24,374 nt of DNA from Christensenella sp. UBA3857 (GCA_002392505.1 DGHD01000036.1:1-24374), one strand, 5' to 3'; positions 1-7,778 are shown, counted from the stretch's first letter. Notes: a model not told the origin generated them from the letters alone. Numbers and translations: made by a program.

Positions 1-483
1 GCCGATGATGCCGATGGAGGCGGCGACGCCGTTGGTGAAGCCCATCAGCTTCGCGCCGATGAACGCGATGAAAATGCCCGCCTGCGCGGCGGCGCCCAGG
101 AGCAGGCTCTTGGGATTGGCGATCAGCGGACCGAAATCCGTCATCGCGCCGACGCCGAGGAATATGAGACACGGGTAAATGCCGAGCTTGACGCCTAGAT
201 ACAGGTAATCGACGAGACCCGCCGACTCCGCAAACTCCTGCCAATGGACGTGCCCGCCCTCAAACAGCACGGGATGATACATCTCTGCCCCGGGAAGATT
301 GGTCAAAAGCATACCGAAGGCTATCGGCATAAGGAGCATAGGCTCAAACTTTTTGACGATAGCAAGGTACAGAAGCACGCACGCAATGGCTATCATCGCG
401 AGCGTCTTCAGCCAATCCGGGAAGCCCGATGAGAAGAGCCTGTAAAAGCCCGATTGTTTTAAGAATTCAAGAATAGATTCCAT
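1..483 (-). CDS. Sodium-translocating decarboxylase beta subunit, partial
   Basis: This is the N-terminal 161 residues of the integral membrane beta subunit of a biotin-dependent Na+ pump (OadB/MmdB/GcdB family). In this family the subunit decarboxylates carboxybiotin and exports Na+ through the membrane. The frame starts with ATG at 483 and stays open to base 1, so the C-terminal part lies outside the window. Hydrophobic segments are visible at about residues 24-60 and 100-120. The stretch PLIANPKSLLLGAAAQAGIF followed by AASIGIIG matches the conserved core that precedes the family's GGADGPT motif. It sits 11 bases after the biotin-carrier gene, with an AGGG ribosome site just upstream, so the two are surely co-transcribed. 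The substrate (oxaloacetate, methylmalonyl-CoA or glutaconyl-CoA) cannot be decided, because the carboxyltransferase alpha subunit is not visible. Confidence 0.92.
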   Translation of the reverse strand, partial: MESILEFLKQSGFYRLFSSGFPDWLKTLAMIAIACVLLYLAIVKKFEPMLLMPIAFGMLLTNLPGAEMYHPVLFEGGHVHWQEFAESAGLVDYLYLGVKLGIYPCLIFLGVGAMTDFGPLIANPKSLLLGAAAQAGIFIAFIGAKLMGFTNGVAASIGIIG

Positions 484-494
484 GAGCCCTCGTA

Positions 495-839
495 TTATTC
501 GAAGGCGATGAGAACGTCGCCGGAATTGACGGATGCACCCTTCTGAGTATTGAGATTAACAACGCGGCCGTCGCGGGGAGCGAGGATCTCGTTCTCCATC
601 TTCATCGCCTCGAGCACGAGCAGAACTTGTCCGCGCTTGAAGCTGTCGCCGACCTTAACGTTTACGCCGACAATGGTGCCGGGCATGGGCGCGGAGATGG
701 TTTCCGCAGCGCCGGGCGCGGCATGAACGGGCTGAGGCGCGGCGGGAGCGGGGATGGCGGCGGGCTTGACGTCGCCCTTGAGCTCCTCTACCTCGACTTC
801 GTATGAGGTACCGTTTACATTGACAAGAAATTTACGCAT
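495..839 (-). CDS. Biotin carrier subunit of sodium-pump decarboxylase
   Basis: A 114-residue biotinyl/lipoyl carrier protein. The biotin attachment site is EAMKMEN, with the modified lysine at residue 80, inside a typical beta-barrel domain (about residues 47-114, starting ISAPMPGTIV). A Pro/Ala-rich flexible linker (about residues 26-45) precedes it, which lets the arm swing between the carboxyltransferase and the membrane beta subunit. The N-terminal MRKFLVNVNGTSYEVEVEE is the usual short strand region of MmdC/GcdC-type carriers. The start is set by CGGAGG five bases upstream of ATG 839. It lies between the gamma-like and beta subunit genes in one operon. Confidence 0.93.
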   Translation of the reverse strand: MRKFLVNVNGTSYEVEVEELKGDVKPAAIPAPAAPQPVHAAPGAAETISAPMPGTIVGVNVKVGDSFKRGQVLLVLEAMKMENEILAPRDGRVVNLNTQKGASVNSGDVLIAFE

Positions 840-885
840 ATTAACCTCCGAAAACGGCTTATTAAGCCGATGTTTTACTTGTTGT

Positions 886-1353
886 TCACGCAGCTTTGCG
901 TATCGAGTGGATGCGGATGCCGGTTACGTCCGTGCCGAGCTCCGCCGCTATGGAAGCGGAGATGACCGCAACGAGCTCGCGCCTTTCCTCAACGGAAAGC
1001 GCGGGAGCGCCGACCTGCTTTATCGAATGGATCCGGATAGCGGAAGCATCCTCCCCGAGGTATTCGGCGATCGCGGCGGAAACGGCGGCGATCGCTTCCC
1101 TGCGGTTGGGACCGGCGATGGCGGGAACGGGCGCGAATGCGGGAGCGACGCTGACGGGGCGGGTATGCTCCGGCATAACGTCGTAATGCTTTTTACGCGA
1201 AACAAGCCTCTTTTCGCCGGAGAAAAGGCGCACAAAGAAGCTCATTAGGCAGATTATTCCGATGAGTGCAACGAGACCGACAAACACTACTCCGAGCCCG
1301 ATGCCGAGCACCGGCAGCGACTCGATAAAGCTTTGCCATAACCTTTGAAGCAT
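886..1353 (-). CDS. OadG-family subunit with duplicated C-terminal module
   Basis: A 155-residue single-pass membrane protein of the OadG/MmdD type, the small subunit that holds the decarboxylase complex to the membrane. One N-terminal transmembrane helix is visible at about residues 14-42, followed by a basic stretch (SRKKHYD) and a Pro/Ala-rich linker. The C-terminal part carries two similar modules: RREAIAAVSAAIAEYLGEDA ending IRIHSIK, and RRELVAVISASIAAELGTD ending IRIHSIR. Family members usually show one such module. The start at ATG 1353 is supported by GGGAGG upstream. It is the first gene of the cassette; no carboxyltransferase alpha gene lies upstream, where rluB is found instead. 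Confidence 0.82.
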   Translation of the reverse strand: MLQRLWQSFIESLPVLGIGLGVVFVGLVALIGIICLMSFFVRLFSGEKRLVSRKKHYDVMPEHTRPVSVAPAFAPVPAIAGPNRREAIAAVSAAIAEYLGEDASAIRIHSIKQVGAPALSVEERRELVAVISASIAAELGTDVTGIRIHSIRKAA

Positions 1354-1500
1354 GAAAGAAAACCTCCCGGGACAGGATCAAACTGCGATGGGGATACCCT
1401 CGCCTCAAATCATCCCAATTTCAGATATTCGACGGCAGTCCCTGTTCTCCTGTTCGGAAAGTTCGGAAAAGGAAAATATATTTATTTGTCGAATAAAGCG

Positions 1501-2208
1501 TCAGTCCCTATCGGTCACAAAGCCGCTTATCTCCTCTTCCGTGAGGAGACGCTTCTCGCCCGGTTTCATGGAGCCGAGGCGCACGTCGCCTATCGCCACG
1601 CGGCAAAGCCTGATGGTTTTATGCCCGAGCGCCTCGAGCATACGCCTGACCTGGCGGTTGCGTCCCTCGTGTATGGAGATGAGGAGCTCGCTTTTTTCGG
1701 CGCCGTTCTTCGTCACTCGGACGACCGCCGGCGCGGTGATCCCGTCGTCCAGCATAACGCCGTTCATCAGCGTGCGTTCGTCACGCTTCGATATCTCGCC
1801 CGTACAGAGCACGCGGTACGTCTTGGTCTTCATATAGCGCGGGTGCATCAGCTTTTCGGCAAAATCACCGTCGTTCGTCAGGAAAATGAGCCCTTCCGAA
1901 TCGTAATCGAGGCGCCCTACCGTATAGAGCCTTTCCGGGACGTCCTTAAAAAAGTCTACGACCTTGATCCTGTCCTCGTTTTCGGAGGACGTGCAGATCA
2001 CGTTTTTGGGCTTGTAAAAGGCATAGACGACCTTCTTCGCGGCGGGATGCACCTGCTTGCCGTCATAGGCCACGCAGTCATCCTCGCTCACGCTGCAGCC
2101 AAGCTCCGCCACGCTGCCGTTGACGGTGACTTTTCCTTCCTTAATAAGCTCCTCGCACTTCCTGCGGGAGGCAATTCCGGCGTCCGCCAAGAACTTTTGA
2201 AGTCTCAA
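1501..2208 (-). CDS. rluB: Pseudouridine synthase, RluB/RsuA family
   Basis: A 235-residue enzyme that converts a specific uridine of rRNA to pseudouridine. The N-terminal S4 RNA-binding domain is seen at residues 1-50 (MRLQKFLADAGIASRRKCEE). The catalytic motif GRLDYDSEGL places the catalytic aspartate at about residue 101. The second family motif, EGRNRQVRRMLEALGH, is near residues 180-196. Length and motifs fit RluB (23S rRNA, near the peptidyl-transferase centre). RsuA and RluF are relatives with similar motifs, so the exact target base is inferred. It is followed by the decarboxylase cassette after about 150 bases and is preceded, 21 bases away, by the D,D-carboxypeptidase gene on the same strand. 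Confidence 0.9.
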   Translation of the reverse strand: MRLQKFLADAGIASRRKCEELIKEGKVTVNGSVAELGCSVSEDDCVAYDGKQVHPAAKKVVYAFYKPKNVICTSSENEDRIKVVDFFKDVPERLYTVGRLDYDSEGLIFLTNDGDFAEKLMHPRYMKTKTYRVLCTGEISKRDERTLMNGVMLDDGITAPAVVRVTKNGAEKSELLISIHEGRNRQVRRMLEALGHKTIRLCRVAIGDVRLGSMKPGEKRLLTEEEISGFVTDRD

Positions 2209-2229
2209 CTTTTTATTGCTCCAATCGTA

Positions 2230-3363
2230 TTATGCTGCCATTCGTTTGAAGAGGAGCCGGAACCACCAGGTGATACCGCGTTCCCGAACGTCCGCGTGCG
2301 CCGCGAGCTCGGTCTCGCCTATAAGCTCTCCCGAGCTGAATACGCGAAGCCTGCCGAGCGTCTGCCCCGCCTTTATCGGCGCGGCTATCGGACCGTAAAG
2401 CTCCGTTTTGACGTCGAACGCTTGCGCGGCGTCCTTCTTCAACAATGCTATTATACTATCTTTTGCGGCAATTTCCAATACGCTTTCGTCACTGTTTTCA
2501 ACTTCAGCGCGCATTATTACAGAATCTTTTTCGACTACGACCGTCTTTTCATACGTGTCGAACGCGGTCTCGAGCAGTTCCGACGCTGTCCCGAACATCG
2601 GACGGCAGTTCAGGAGCGCGCCGACGAGCGTCATACCGTCCCTCTCCGCGCCGAAGACGAGGCATCTTCCGGCAGCCATCGTGTAGCCGGTCTTCACTCC
2701 GAACGCGCCGTCGAAGCTCCAAAGGAGCGAGTTCTTGTTCTTGAATGTGCGCTCGTACTCCCCGCTTTGAGTCCTGTGGTATTTTGTTGAAACTATCCGG
2801 CGGAACGCGTCGTTTTTTATCGCCTCGCGGGCGATCATGCAGAGCTCCCTCGCGGTGGTATAGTGTTCGGGATCGTTCAGCCCGTTCGGAGTCACGAAAT
2901 GCGTATTTTCGAGTCCGAGCTCCTCCGCCCTTTTGTTCATCAATGCGGCGAAGCCCTCCGTGCTCCCGCCGACGTGTACGGCGAGCGCCACGGCTGCGTC
3001 GTTGCCCGAAGCGAGCATAAGCCCGTAGAGGAGATCTTCCACGCTGATCCTCTCGTTATTCCGGAGATATATCGACGAGCCCTCTACGCCCACCGCCTCG
3101 TCCGGAACGAAGACCTGTTCGTCCGTCCGGCAGTTTTCGAGCACGACGAGCGCGGTCATTATCTTCGTCGTGCTTGCCATGGGAAGCCGCTCGTCGGCGT
3201 TTTTCCCGGCAATGAGCGCGCCGGTCTCACACTCCATAAGCGCCATTGCCTTTGCCTCGTCCGCGGCAAAGACCGGCTCGCTCCGCCCCGGAAGCGCAAG
3301 AAAAACCATCACAGCGGTCAGCACGATAACCGCATAGAGTCTTAACTGCGTTTTAGGCGTCAC
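2230..3363 (-). CDS. D-alanyl-D-alanine carboxypeptidase (DacF/DacB type)
   Basis: A 377-residue penicillin-binding protein of the S11 peptidase family, which trims the terminal D-Ala from peptidoglycan stem peptides. A signal peptide or anchor is seen at residues 8-33. The three active-site motifs are STTK (residues 64-67), SGN (119-121) and KTG (224-226). A C-terminal domain follows and ends in an amphipathic segment, GITWWFRLLFKRMAA, which in this family tethers the enzyme to the membrane surface. The start is GTG at 3363 and overlaps the ytfJ stop as GTGA, so translation is probably coupled. The tie to ytfJ suggests a role in spore cortex or forespore wall, as for DacF; this is inferred from context. 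Confidence 0.92.
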   Translation of the reverse strand: MTPKTQLRLYAVIVLTAVMVFLALPGRSEPVFAADEAKAMALMECETGALIAGKNADERLPMASTTKIMTALVVLENCRTDEQVFVPDEAVGVEGSSIYLRNNERISVEDLLYGLMLASGNDAAVALAVHVGGSTEGFAALMNKRAEELGLENTHFVTPNGLNDPEHYTTARELCMIAREAIKNDAFRRIVSTKYHRTQSGEYERTFKNKNSLLWSFDGAFGVKTGYTMAAGRCLVFGAERDGMTLVGALLNCRPMFGTASELLETAFDTYEKTVVVEKDSVIMRAEVENSDESVLEIAAKDSIIALLKKDAAQAFDVKTELYGPIAAPIKAGQTLGRLRVFSSGELIGETELAAHADVRERGITWWFRLLFKRMAA

Positions 3364-3911
3364 TCCAGTTCATCCCCCGTCGTTTCATATTCGATCTTGT
3401 AGGCAAAAGGCTTATGATCGCGGCGCAGCTTCCTCGCGGCATAGACCTTCTTCACCTTCTTTTCGGCAGCGGGAACCTTTTCGCAGTTCTTCGCCTCCTC
3501 CTTTTTGGGCGAGGCTGCGTATTCCTTGATCATGCGTTCGGCTGCATCGATCACCTGCGGCGCAAGGTCTATGAGCCTGTCTGCCGGGCAGTCCTCCTTT
3601 GCGGGAAGCACGCGCACGGTACCGTTCTGCACGGCGAGGAACGCAAGCGGCGTAAGGCTCATGCCGACCGTCGACGCGCCTATGAAGGGGTATTCGCTTT
3701 CGCTGCGCGTATCAAGCGAGCTTTTTTTGATCGGCGTCGCCGCGGCGTATTCTCCGCCGCCGACCAGGAGCCCCAGCGCGACCTTCGACACGGGAAGTAT
3801 CATCGTATGATCCTCCGTGATTATCGGCGAACCGATCACGGTGTTTACGTCCGCGAGCCGCTTTATCTCCTCCATCGACGACTGCATTATGTTTTCTATT
3901 GGGTGACTCAT
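3360..3911 (-). CDS. ytfJ: Sporulation protein YtfJ (GerW family)
   Basis: A 183-residue protein of the YtfJ/GerW family, known in Bacillus for a forespore role in germination. The N-terminal HPIENIMQSSMEEIKRLADV and the following VIGSPI...ILPVSKVALGLL and glycine-rich GGGEY segments are the family signature. The C-terminal 50 residues are a lysine-rich tail with no recognisable domain. The start at ATG 3911 is preceded by CGGAGG about eight bases away. Its end overlaps the GTG of the D,D-carboxypeptidase by four bases. The gene upstream is a DUF2953 protein, giving the same ytfI-ytfJ pair seen in Bacillus. Confidence 0.9.
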   Translation of the reverse strand: MSHPIENIMQSSMEEIKRLADVNTVIGSPIITEDHTMILPVSKVALGLLVGGGEYAAATPIKKSSLDTRSESEYPFIGASTVGMSLTPLAFLAVQNGTVRVLPAKEDCPADRLIDLAPQVIDAAERMIKEYAASPKKEEAKNCEKVPAAEKKVKKVYAARKLRRDHKPFAYKIEYETTGDELE

Positions 3912-4434
3912 TGTTTTTCCTCCGTTTTTTCTTTATGTATCCGATGATTAGTTTAACCGGATAGACCGTTGCTATACCGTCCGCGTTCACGGCGATCGCC
4001 GTATCCGAAAAGCAGGGCTCGATCATTACGGAAGGGTTTTCTGTCTTCAGGATACAGAGCGTCTGCATTATCAGTACGTTTGCAGCTCCCGCCGCGGTGA
4101 CTGCAAGCTCCGGCCGCTTCGATATGCCCGCTTTTCCCCATACGTTTACGGCTTTCAGCCTTAAAGCATTGAGCGTCGGAAGCGTTTTGGGCCTGCGTTT
4201 TTTGAGCTTGAACGGGATCCTTTTCCCCATGACGGTCAGGACTATTCCCTCCGGATAACGGTAGACGGCGCTCATATCGATCCAAAGCGGTATGCCAAAG
4301 AGCTCCAGCGAGGCGAATACGCCCTTCGTCCTTATCTTCAGCGAAAACCTGAGCCTTTTGGGGAGCAGAATAAGCCCTGCTATGATCGCCGCGGCGGCGA
4401 TGACGATAAGCGGGATCAGCGTTTTTTTCATCAT
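3712..4434 (-). CDS. DUF2953 (YtfI-like) protein with a tail running through ytfJ
   Basis: A membrane-anchored protein assigned to DUF2953 mostly by its place directly upstream of ytfJ and by its build: an N-terminal transmembrane helix (KKTLIPLIVIAAAAIIAGLI), then a soluble part ending around VYPVKLIIGYIKKKRRKN. The frame does not stop at the ytfJ start. It continues about 200 bases into ytfJ, adding roughly 67 low-complexity Arg/His/Gly-rich residues that look like off-frame sequence. A shift of one base in the A-rich stretch around 3915-3930 would restore a TGA in the usual ATGA overlap. The start is taken at ATG 4434, because AAGG lies nine bases before it; the in-frame GTG at 4440 would have only three bases of spacing. 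Function is unknown. Confidence 0.65.
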   Translation of the reverse strand: MMKKTLIPLIVIAAAAIIAGLILLPKRLRFSLKIRTKGVFASLELFGIPLWIDMSAVYRYPEGIVLTVMGKRIPFKLKKRRPKTLPTLNALRLKAVNVWGKAGISKRPELAVTAAGAANVLIMQTLCILKTENPSVMIEPCFSDTAIAVNADGIATVYPVKLIIGYIKKKRRKNNESPNRKHNAVVDGGDKAARGRKHRDRFADNHGGSYDDTSRVEGRAGAPGRRRRIRRGDADQKKLA

Positions 4435-4455
4435 ATTCACGATCCTTAGATTTTT

Positions 4456-4484
4456 AATTTAAGTTTGTTCAATGTGCTTGTAAA
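4456..4484 (-). promoter_or_regulatory. Predicted sigma-A-type promoter for the DUF2953-ytfJ-dac operon
   Basis: On the minus strand, TTTACA (4479-4484) and TAAATT (4456-4461) are separated by 17 bases, giving five and four matches to the -35 and -10 consensus. The predicted start would leave a leader of only about 15 bases before ATG 4434. Its -35 region overlaps that of the divergent ruvC promoter. Sporulation-specific sigma factors could use other sites here. Confidence 0.4.
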
Positions 4485-4506
4485 ATATCCTTTCGCATGA
4501 TAAAAT
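4478..4506 (+). promoter_or_regulatory. Predicted sigma-A-type promoter for ruvCAB
   Basis: TTGTAA (4478-4483) and TAAAAT (4501-4506) are separated by exactly 17 bases, upstream of ruvC. The ribosome site CGGAGG follows about eight bases before ATG 4541. It is the only good promoter-like pair in the divergent intergenic region on this strand. Confidence 0.5.
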
Positions 4507-4540
4507 GAATGTGTATGCAGTATGAGCGGAGGTTCGTGCG

Positions 4541-5038
4541 ATGATAATACTCGGGATCGATCCCGGCTACGCTATCCTGGGCTACGGTCTTATCAAATTC
4601 GATCGCGGACAGTTTACCGTGCTCGATTACGGCGTCATTGAAACGAAGGCGGACCGTTCGTTCCCCGAAAGGCTGGAGATCCTTCATCGCGGCGTAACCA
4701 TGCTCATCGAAAAATACAAGCCCGACCACGTCGTGTTTGAAGAGCTGTTCTTCAATCACAACGCGAAGACCGCGATCCAGGTCGCCGCCGGGCGCGGAGT
4801 GGCGCTTCTTGCTGCGCAGCAGGCGGGGCTTCCCCTTTACGAATACACCCCGATGCAGATAAAAATGAACGTCACGGGCGACGGACACGCGGACAAGCTG
4901 CAGGTGCAGACGATGGTCAAGCTCCTGCTGAAGCTTAACAAGGTGCCCAAGCCCGACGATGCGGCGGACGCCCTCGGCGCGGCGATATGCCACGCGAGCG
5001 CAGTCGGCCCGTCATTGGAGGAATACAGGATAAAGTAA
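4541..5038 (+). CDS. ruvC: Holliday junction resolvase RuvC
   Basis: A 165-residue endonuclease that cuts Holliday junctions symmetrically, working with the RuvAB branch-migration motor. The acidic active-site residues are visible: D7 in MIILGIDPGY, E67 in VVFEELFF, and D140 and D143 in KPDDAADALG. The GDGHADKLQVQTMV segment is the conserved DNA-contacting region. Length matches the family (about 160-170). The stop TAA overlaps the ruvA ATG by one base (TAATG), so the two are translationally coupled. It is the first gene of a ruvC-ruvA-ruvB operon divergent from the ytfJ block. Confidence 0.97.
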   Translation: MIILGIDPGYAILGYGLIKFDRGQFTVLDYGVIETKADRSFPERLEILHRGVTMLIEKYKPDHVVFEELFFNHNAKTAIQVAAGRGVALLAAQQAGLPLYEYTPMQIKMNVTGDGHADKLQVQTMVKLLLKLNKVPKPDDAADALGAAICHASAVGPSLEEYRIK

Positions 5039-5622
5039 TGTACGCGCATATCAAAGGCACAGTTGATTCCGTCTATCCCGACCGCGCCGTCATCGAGGCG
5101 GCGGGCGTCGGGTACGAGCTGTTCTGCAGCTCCATGACGCTCAGGGAGCTTTTGCCGGGCAAAACGGCGAAGCTCTATACCCATTTCCATATCGCGCAGG
5201 ACGCGATAGCTCTGTACGGTTTCAGATCCGACGAGGAACGCGCTATGTTCCGCAGGCTGATCAGCGTATCGAGGATAGGTCCGAAGGTGGCGCTCAGCGT
5301 GCTCTCCGTGCTCACGCCGGAGGACGTCGCTCTCGCTGTTGTTACCGACAATACCGCCGCTTTCGACCGCGTCCAGGGCATGGGCAGGAAGACCGCCGCA
5401 AGGCTCATTCTCGAGCTCAAGGGCAAGGTCGACGCTGCGGAGGGCATCCCCGCCGCCGCGGTTTCGGATGACAATTCCTCCGTCCGTGCGGAGGCGATCG
5501 CCGCGCTCGTTTCTCTCGGCTATGACGGCGCCGTTGCGGGAAGGATCGTTACCGGTCTCCCCGCGTGCGACAGGGTCGAGGATATGATCAAAAACGCTCT
5601 CAAGGAGCTTTCAAAGAGATAA
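5038..5622 (+). CDS. ruvA: Holliday junction branch-migration protein RuvA
   Basis: A 194-residue protein that binds four-way junctions as a tetramer and loads RuvB rings. The N-terminal OB fold starts MYAHIKGTVDSVYPD. Two helix-hairpin-helix motifs are seen: the segment ending ISVSRIGPKVALSVLSVL, and VQGMGRKTAARLILELKGKV. The C-terminal three-helix domain that contacts RuvB (about residues 145-194) includes EAIAALVSLGYDGAVA. A longer in-frame start at 4987 is rejected, because the family begins at MYAHIKG and this ATG overlaps the ruvC stop by one base. Confidence 0.97.
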   Translation: MYAHIKGTVDSVYPDRAVIEAAGVGYELFCSSMTLRELLPGKTAKLYTHFHIAQDAIALYGFRSDEERAMFRRLISVSRIGPKVALSVLSVLTPEDVALAVVTDNTAAFDRVQGMGRKTAARLILELKGKVDAAEGIPAAAVSDDNSSVRAEAIAALVSLGYDGAVAGRIVTGLPACDRVEDMIKNALKELSKR

Positions 5623-5625
5623 ACC

Positions 5626-6657
5626 ATGGATTACGACGACAGGATCATTTCCTCTTCCTTTCAGGAGGAGGATGAGAAAATCGAATACAGCTTGCGTCCC
5701 AGATTCCTTGCCGAATACATCGGTCAGTCTAAGGTCAAGGAGCATATCGGCGTCTATATGAAGGCCGCGAAGCTCAGGGGCGAGGCGCTCGACCACGTGT
5801 TGCTGTACGGTCCTCCCGGGCTCGGCAAGACGACGCTTGCCTCCATCATCTCGAACGAGATGGGCGGCAAGCTCTCCGTCACGAGCGGTCCCGCGATATC
5901 CCACAGCCGCGACCTTGCGGCGATACTCTCGAACGTGAACGAGGGGGATATCCTCTTCATCGACGAGATACACCGTTTGAATGCCAGCGTTGAGGAGATC
6001 CTCTACCCCGCTATGGAGGATTTCGCATACGACATAGTGATCGGCAAGGGGCCGTCCGCAAGGTCCCTCAGGATGGAGCTTCCGAAGTTCACCCTCGTCG
6101 GCGCGACCACGAGGCTGGGGCTTTTGACCTCTCCGCTGCGCGACAGGTTCGGCATAAAGGAGCAGCTCGAGCTCTATTCGCCCGAGGATCTTAAGGAGAT
6201 CATCGTGAGGAGCGCCGGCATCCTCGATATCGGCATTACAGAGGACGGCGCGCTTGAGATCGCCTCCCGTTCGAGGGGCACGCCCCGCGTCGCCAACAGG
6301 CTTCTGAAGCGCGTGCGCGACTATGCACAGGTCAAGGGCGCGGGCGTCATCGACTGCGAGACCGCCATGCGCGGGCTTGAGATGCTCGGCGTGGACGAGC
6401 TTGGGCTCGATCCGGTCGACAGGCGTATGCTTGAATCGATGATAGTCAAGTTCCGCGGACGTCCAGTCGGGCTCGATACGATCGCCGCCTCCACCGGCGA
6501 GGATCCGACCACGATAGAGGACGTTTACGAGCCCTATCTTATCCAGCTCGGGTTCATTGCGCGCACTCCCCGCGGGCGAGTGCTCCTGCCCGCCGCTTAT
6601 GAACATTTGGGATACCCCGCGCCTGCTGAAAGCGGCTCGGATCAGTTACATTTTTAA
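5626..6657 (+). CDS. ruvB: Holliday junction helicase motor RuvB
   Basis: A 343-residue AAA+ ATPase that drives branch migration as a hexameric ring on RuvA-bound junctions. Walker A GPPGLGKT is at residues 62-69, Walker B with DEIHRL at 113-118, and sensor 1 GATTR at 159-163. The arginine-finger region TSPLRDRFG follows. The C-terminal winged-helix domain includes [20 protein letters not shown]. It starts three bases after the ruvA stop. Length is typical of the family. Together with ruvC and ruvA it forms a complete resolvasome operon. Confidence 0.97.
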   Translation: MDYDDRIISSSFQEEDEKIEYSLRPRFLAEYIGQSKVKEHIGVYMKAAKLRGEALDHVLLYGPPGLGKTTLASIISNEMGGKLSVTSGPAISHSRDLAAILSNVNEGDILFIDEIHRLNASVEEILYPAMEDFAYDIVIGKGPSARSLRMELPKFTLVGATTRLGLLTSPLRDRFGIKEQLELYSPEDLKEIIVRSAGILDIGITEDGALEIASRSRGTPRVANRLLKRVRDYAQVKGAGVIDCETAMRGLEMLGVDELGLDPVDRRMLESMIVKFRGRPVGLDTIAASTGEDPTTIEDVYEPYLIQLGFIARTPRGRVLLPAAYEHLGYPAPAESGSDQLHF

Positions 6658-6678
6658 TCATCATTCAGGAGGTTTACC

Positions 6679-7722
6679 ATGTTCGGTAAGAAGAAGAAGG
6701 AGCTTGAGTTCCTTTTGTCGCAGCGCGAATCTGAAAACGCCCTTATGAAAAAGCGCATCAGCGAGCTTGAGGCGGAAGTGAAGCGCCTTAAAGATCAGGA
6801 GGGCATGGTGCTTCGCGCGATAACCGAGGCGGATAAGACCGCCGACCGCATCGAGCGCGAGGCGGATGAAAAGAAGGCACTGATGCTTGCCGAAGCGGAG
6901 CAGAAGATCAGCAAGGCGGCGATAAGGGCGAACAACATACTCGCCAGCGCCGACGAGGAAGCGGAAAGCATTCGCAAGGAGGCCGACGAATACCTCGAAT
7001 CGCAGAAGAACGAGGCCGATACTTATTCCGAAAACATCCGCACGGACGCGAATATCTACGTCGAGCGCACCATAATCGCCTCCCAGATGGAGGTCAACAA
7101 GCGCAAGGACGTTGTGAACGATCTGAACGAGCTGCTTAAAAAGACCACCGATTATCTTGCAGAGCAGACCGCCGCGTTCAGCGATCTCATTAAGGGCGTA
7201 ATCGAGGAGAACGAAAGCGAGACCAAGGAGCTTTGCCGCGAGATAGAGAAATGCTCCTGCAACTGCGAGGAGTGTGAGAACCCCTGCAAGCCGAACGTCG
7301 CCCCGAAGCCCGGCGCGAAGATCGCGGATGAGGACGAAGACGAAGAAGAGTCCGACGAGGGCGCTGAGGACGAAGCCGCCGAGGAGCCCGAAACGGTGAT
7401 CGAGCCTGCGGAGGAACCCGCCGAAGAGCAGACCGCCGCTTCGCTTGACGAGGAGACCGCTCCCGCCGATCCCGCAAAGGACGACGATATCGACGTTTCG
7501 AGACTTCCCGAGGATTACACCGATCCGGCGCAGCTGATGCACAACATCTACTATCTCGAAAGGCGCGATCTCCCCGCGAGGGACGAGTACACCGAGCACG
7601 GCGACAGGACTCCCGCGGGCGGCATCACGTTTCCCGACGAGCTCGGCGGCGAAGGAAAGGAAGCTCTTCCCCATGATGAGAAGCTCGACGAGATAGTGAA
7701 CGAGGTCGTTGAGGCTTCCTGA
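6679..7722 (+). CDS. Coiled-coil protein with a cysteine cluster and acidic tail, unknown function
   Basis: I do not recognise this 347-residue protein beyond its layout. Residues 1-175 are predicted coiled coil, rich in Glu, Lys and Ala with regular hydrophobic spacing (ELEAEVKRLKDQE; EADEKKALMLAEAEQKISKA), reminiscent of DivIVA-like or V-type ATPase stalk-like coils. A cysteine cluster follows at C186, C192, C194, C196, C199 and C203, which could bind a metal. Residues 215-290 are very acidic (runs of D and E), and the last 50 residues look conserved-like (DYTDPAQLMHNIYYLERRDL). There is no signal peptide or membrane helix. A strong AGGAGG site precedes ATG 6679, 21 bases after ruvB, so it is probably co-transcribed with ruvCAB. 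A terminator follows. A scaffold role in division or chromosome handling is only a guess. Confidence 0.8.
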   Translation: MFGKKKKELEFLLSQRESENALMKKRISELEAEVKRLKDQEGMVLRAITEADKTADRIEREADEKKALMLAEAEQKISKAAIRANNILASADEEAESIRKEADEYLESQKNEADTYSENIRTDANIYVERTIIASQMEVNKRKDVVNDLNELLKKTTDYLAEQTAAFSDLIKGVIEENESETKELCREIEKCSCNCEECENPCKPNVAPKPGAKIADEDEDEEESDEGAEDEAAEEPETVIEPAEEPAEEQTAASLDEETAPADPAKDDDIDVSRLPEDYTDPAQLMHNIYYLERRDLPARDEYTEHGDRTPAGGITFPDELGGEGKEALPHDEKLDEIVNEVVEAS

Positions 7723-7744
7723 CGCATAATATAATTAAAGATTA

Positions 7745-7778
7745 TATTCCCTCCCAAAGTTGACTTTGGGAGGGAATA
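7745..7778 (+). terminator. Intrinsic terminator after the ruv operon
   Basis: A 15-base-pair perfect inverted repeat (7745-7759 with 7764-7778) with the four-base loop TTGA, followed by a moderately T-rich stretch. The stem is nearly symmetrical on both strands. Its loop and right arm also carry the -35 element of the proS promoter. Confidence 0.75.

Noticed and set aside
1345..2790. Long plus-strand open frame of 481 codons
   Set aside because: It lies antisense to rluB and the D,D-carboxypeptidase, both with full family motifs. Its sequence is low-complexity and Arg/His-rich, as expected for a GC-rich shadow frame.
4987..5037. Longer N-terminus for RuvA
   Set aside because: The extra 17 residues overlap ruvC and are absent from the family, which starts at MYAHIKG-like sequence; ATG 5038 overlaps the ruvC stop by one base.
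5611..6606. Minus-strand open frame of 331 codons
   Set aside because: It is antisense to ruvB with no recognisable domain; shadow frame.
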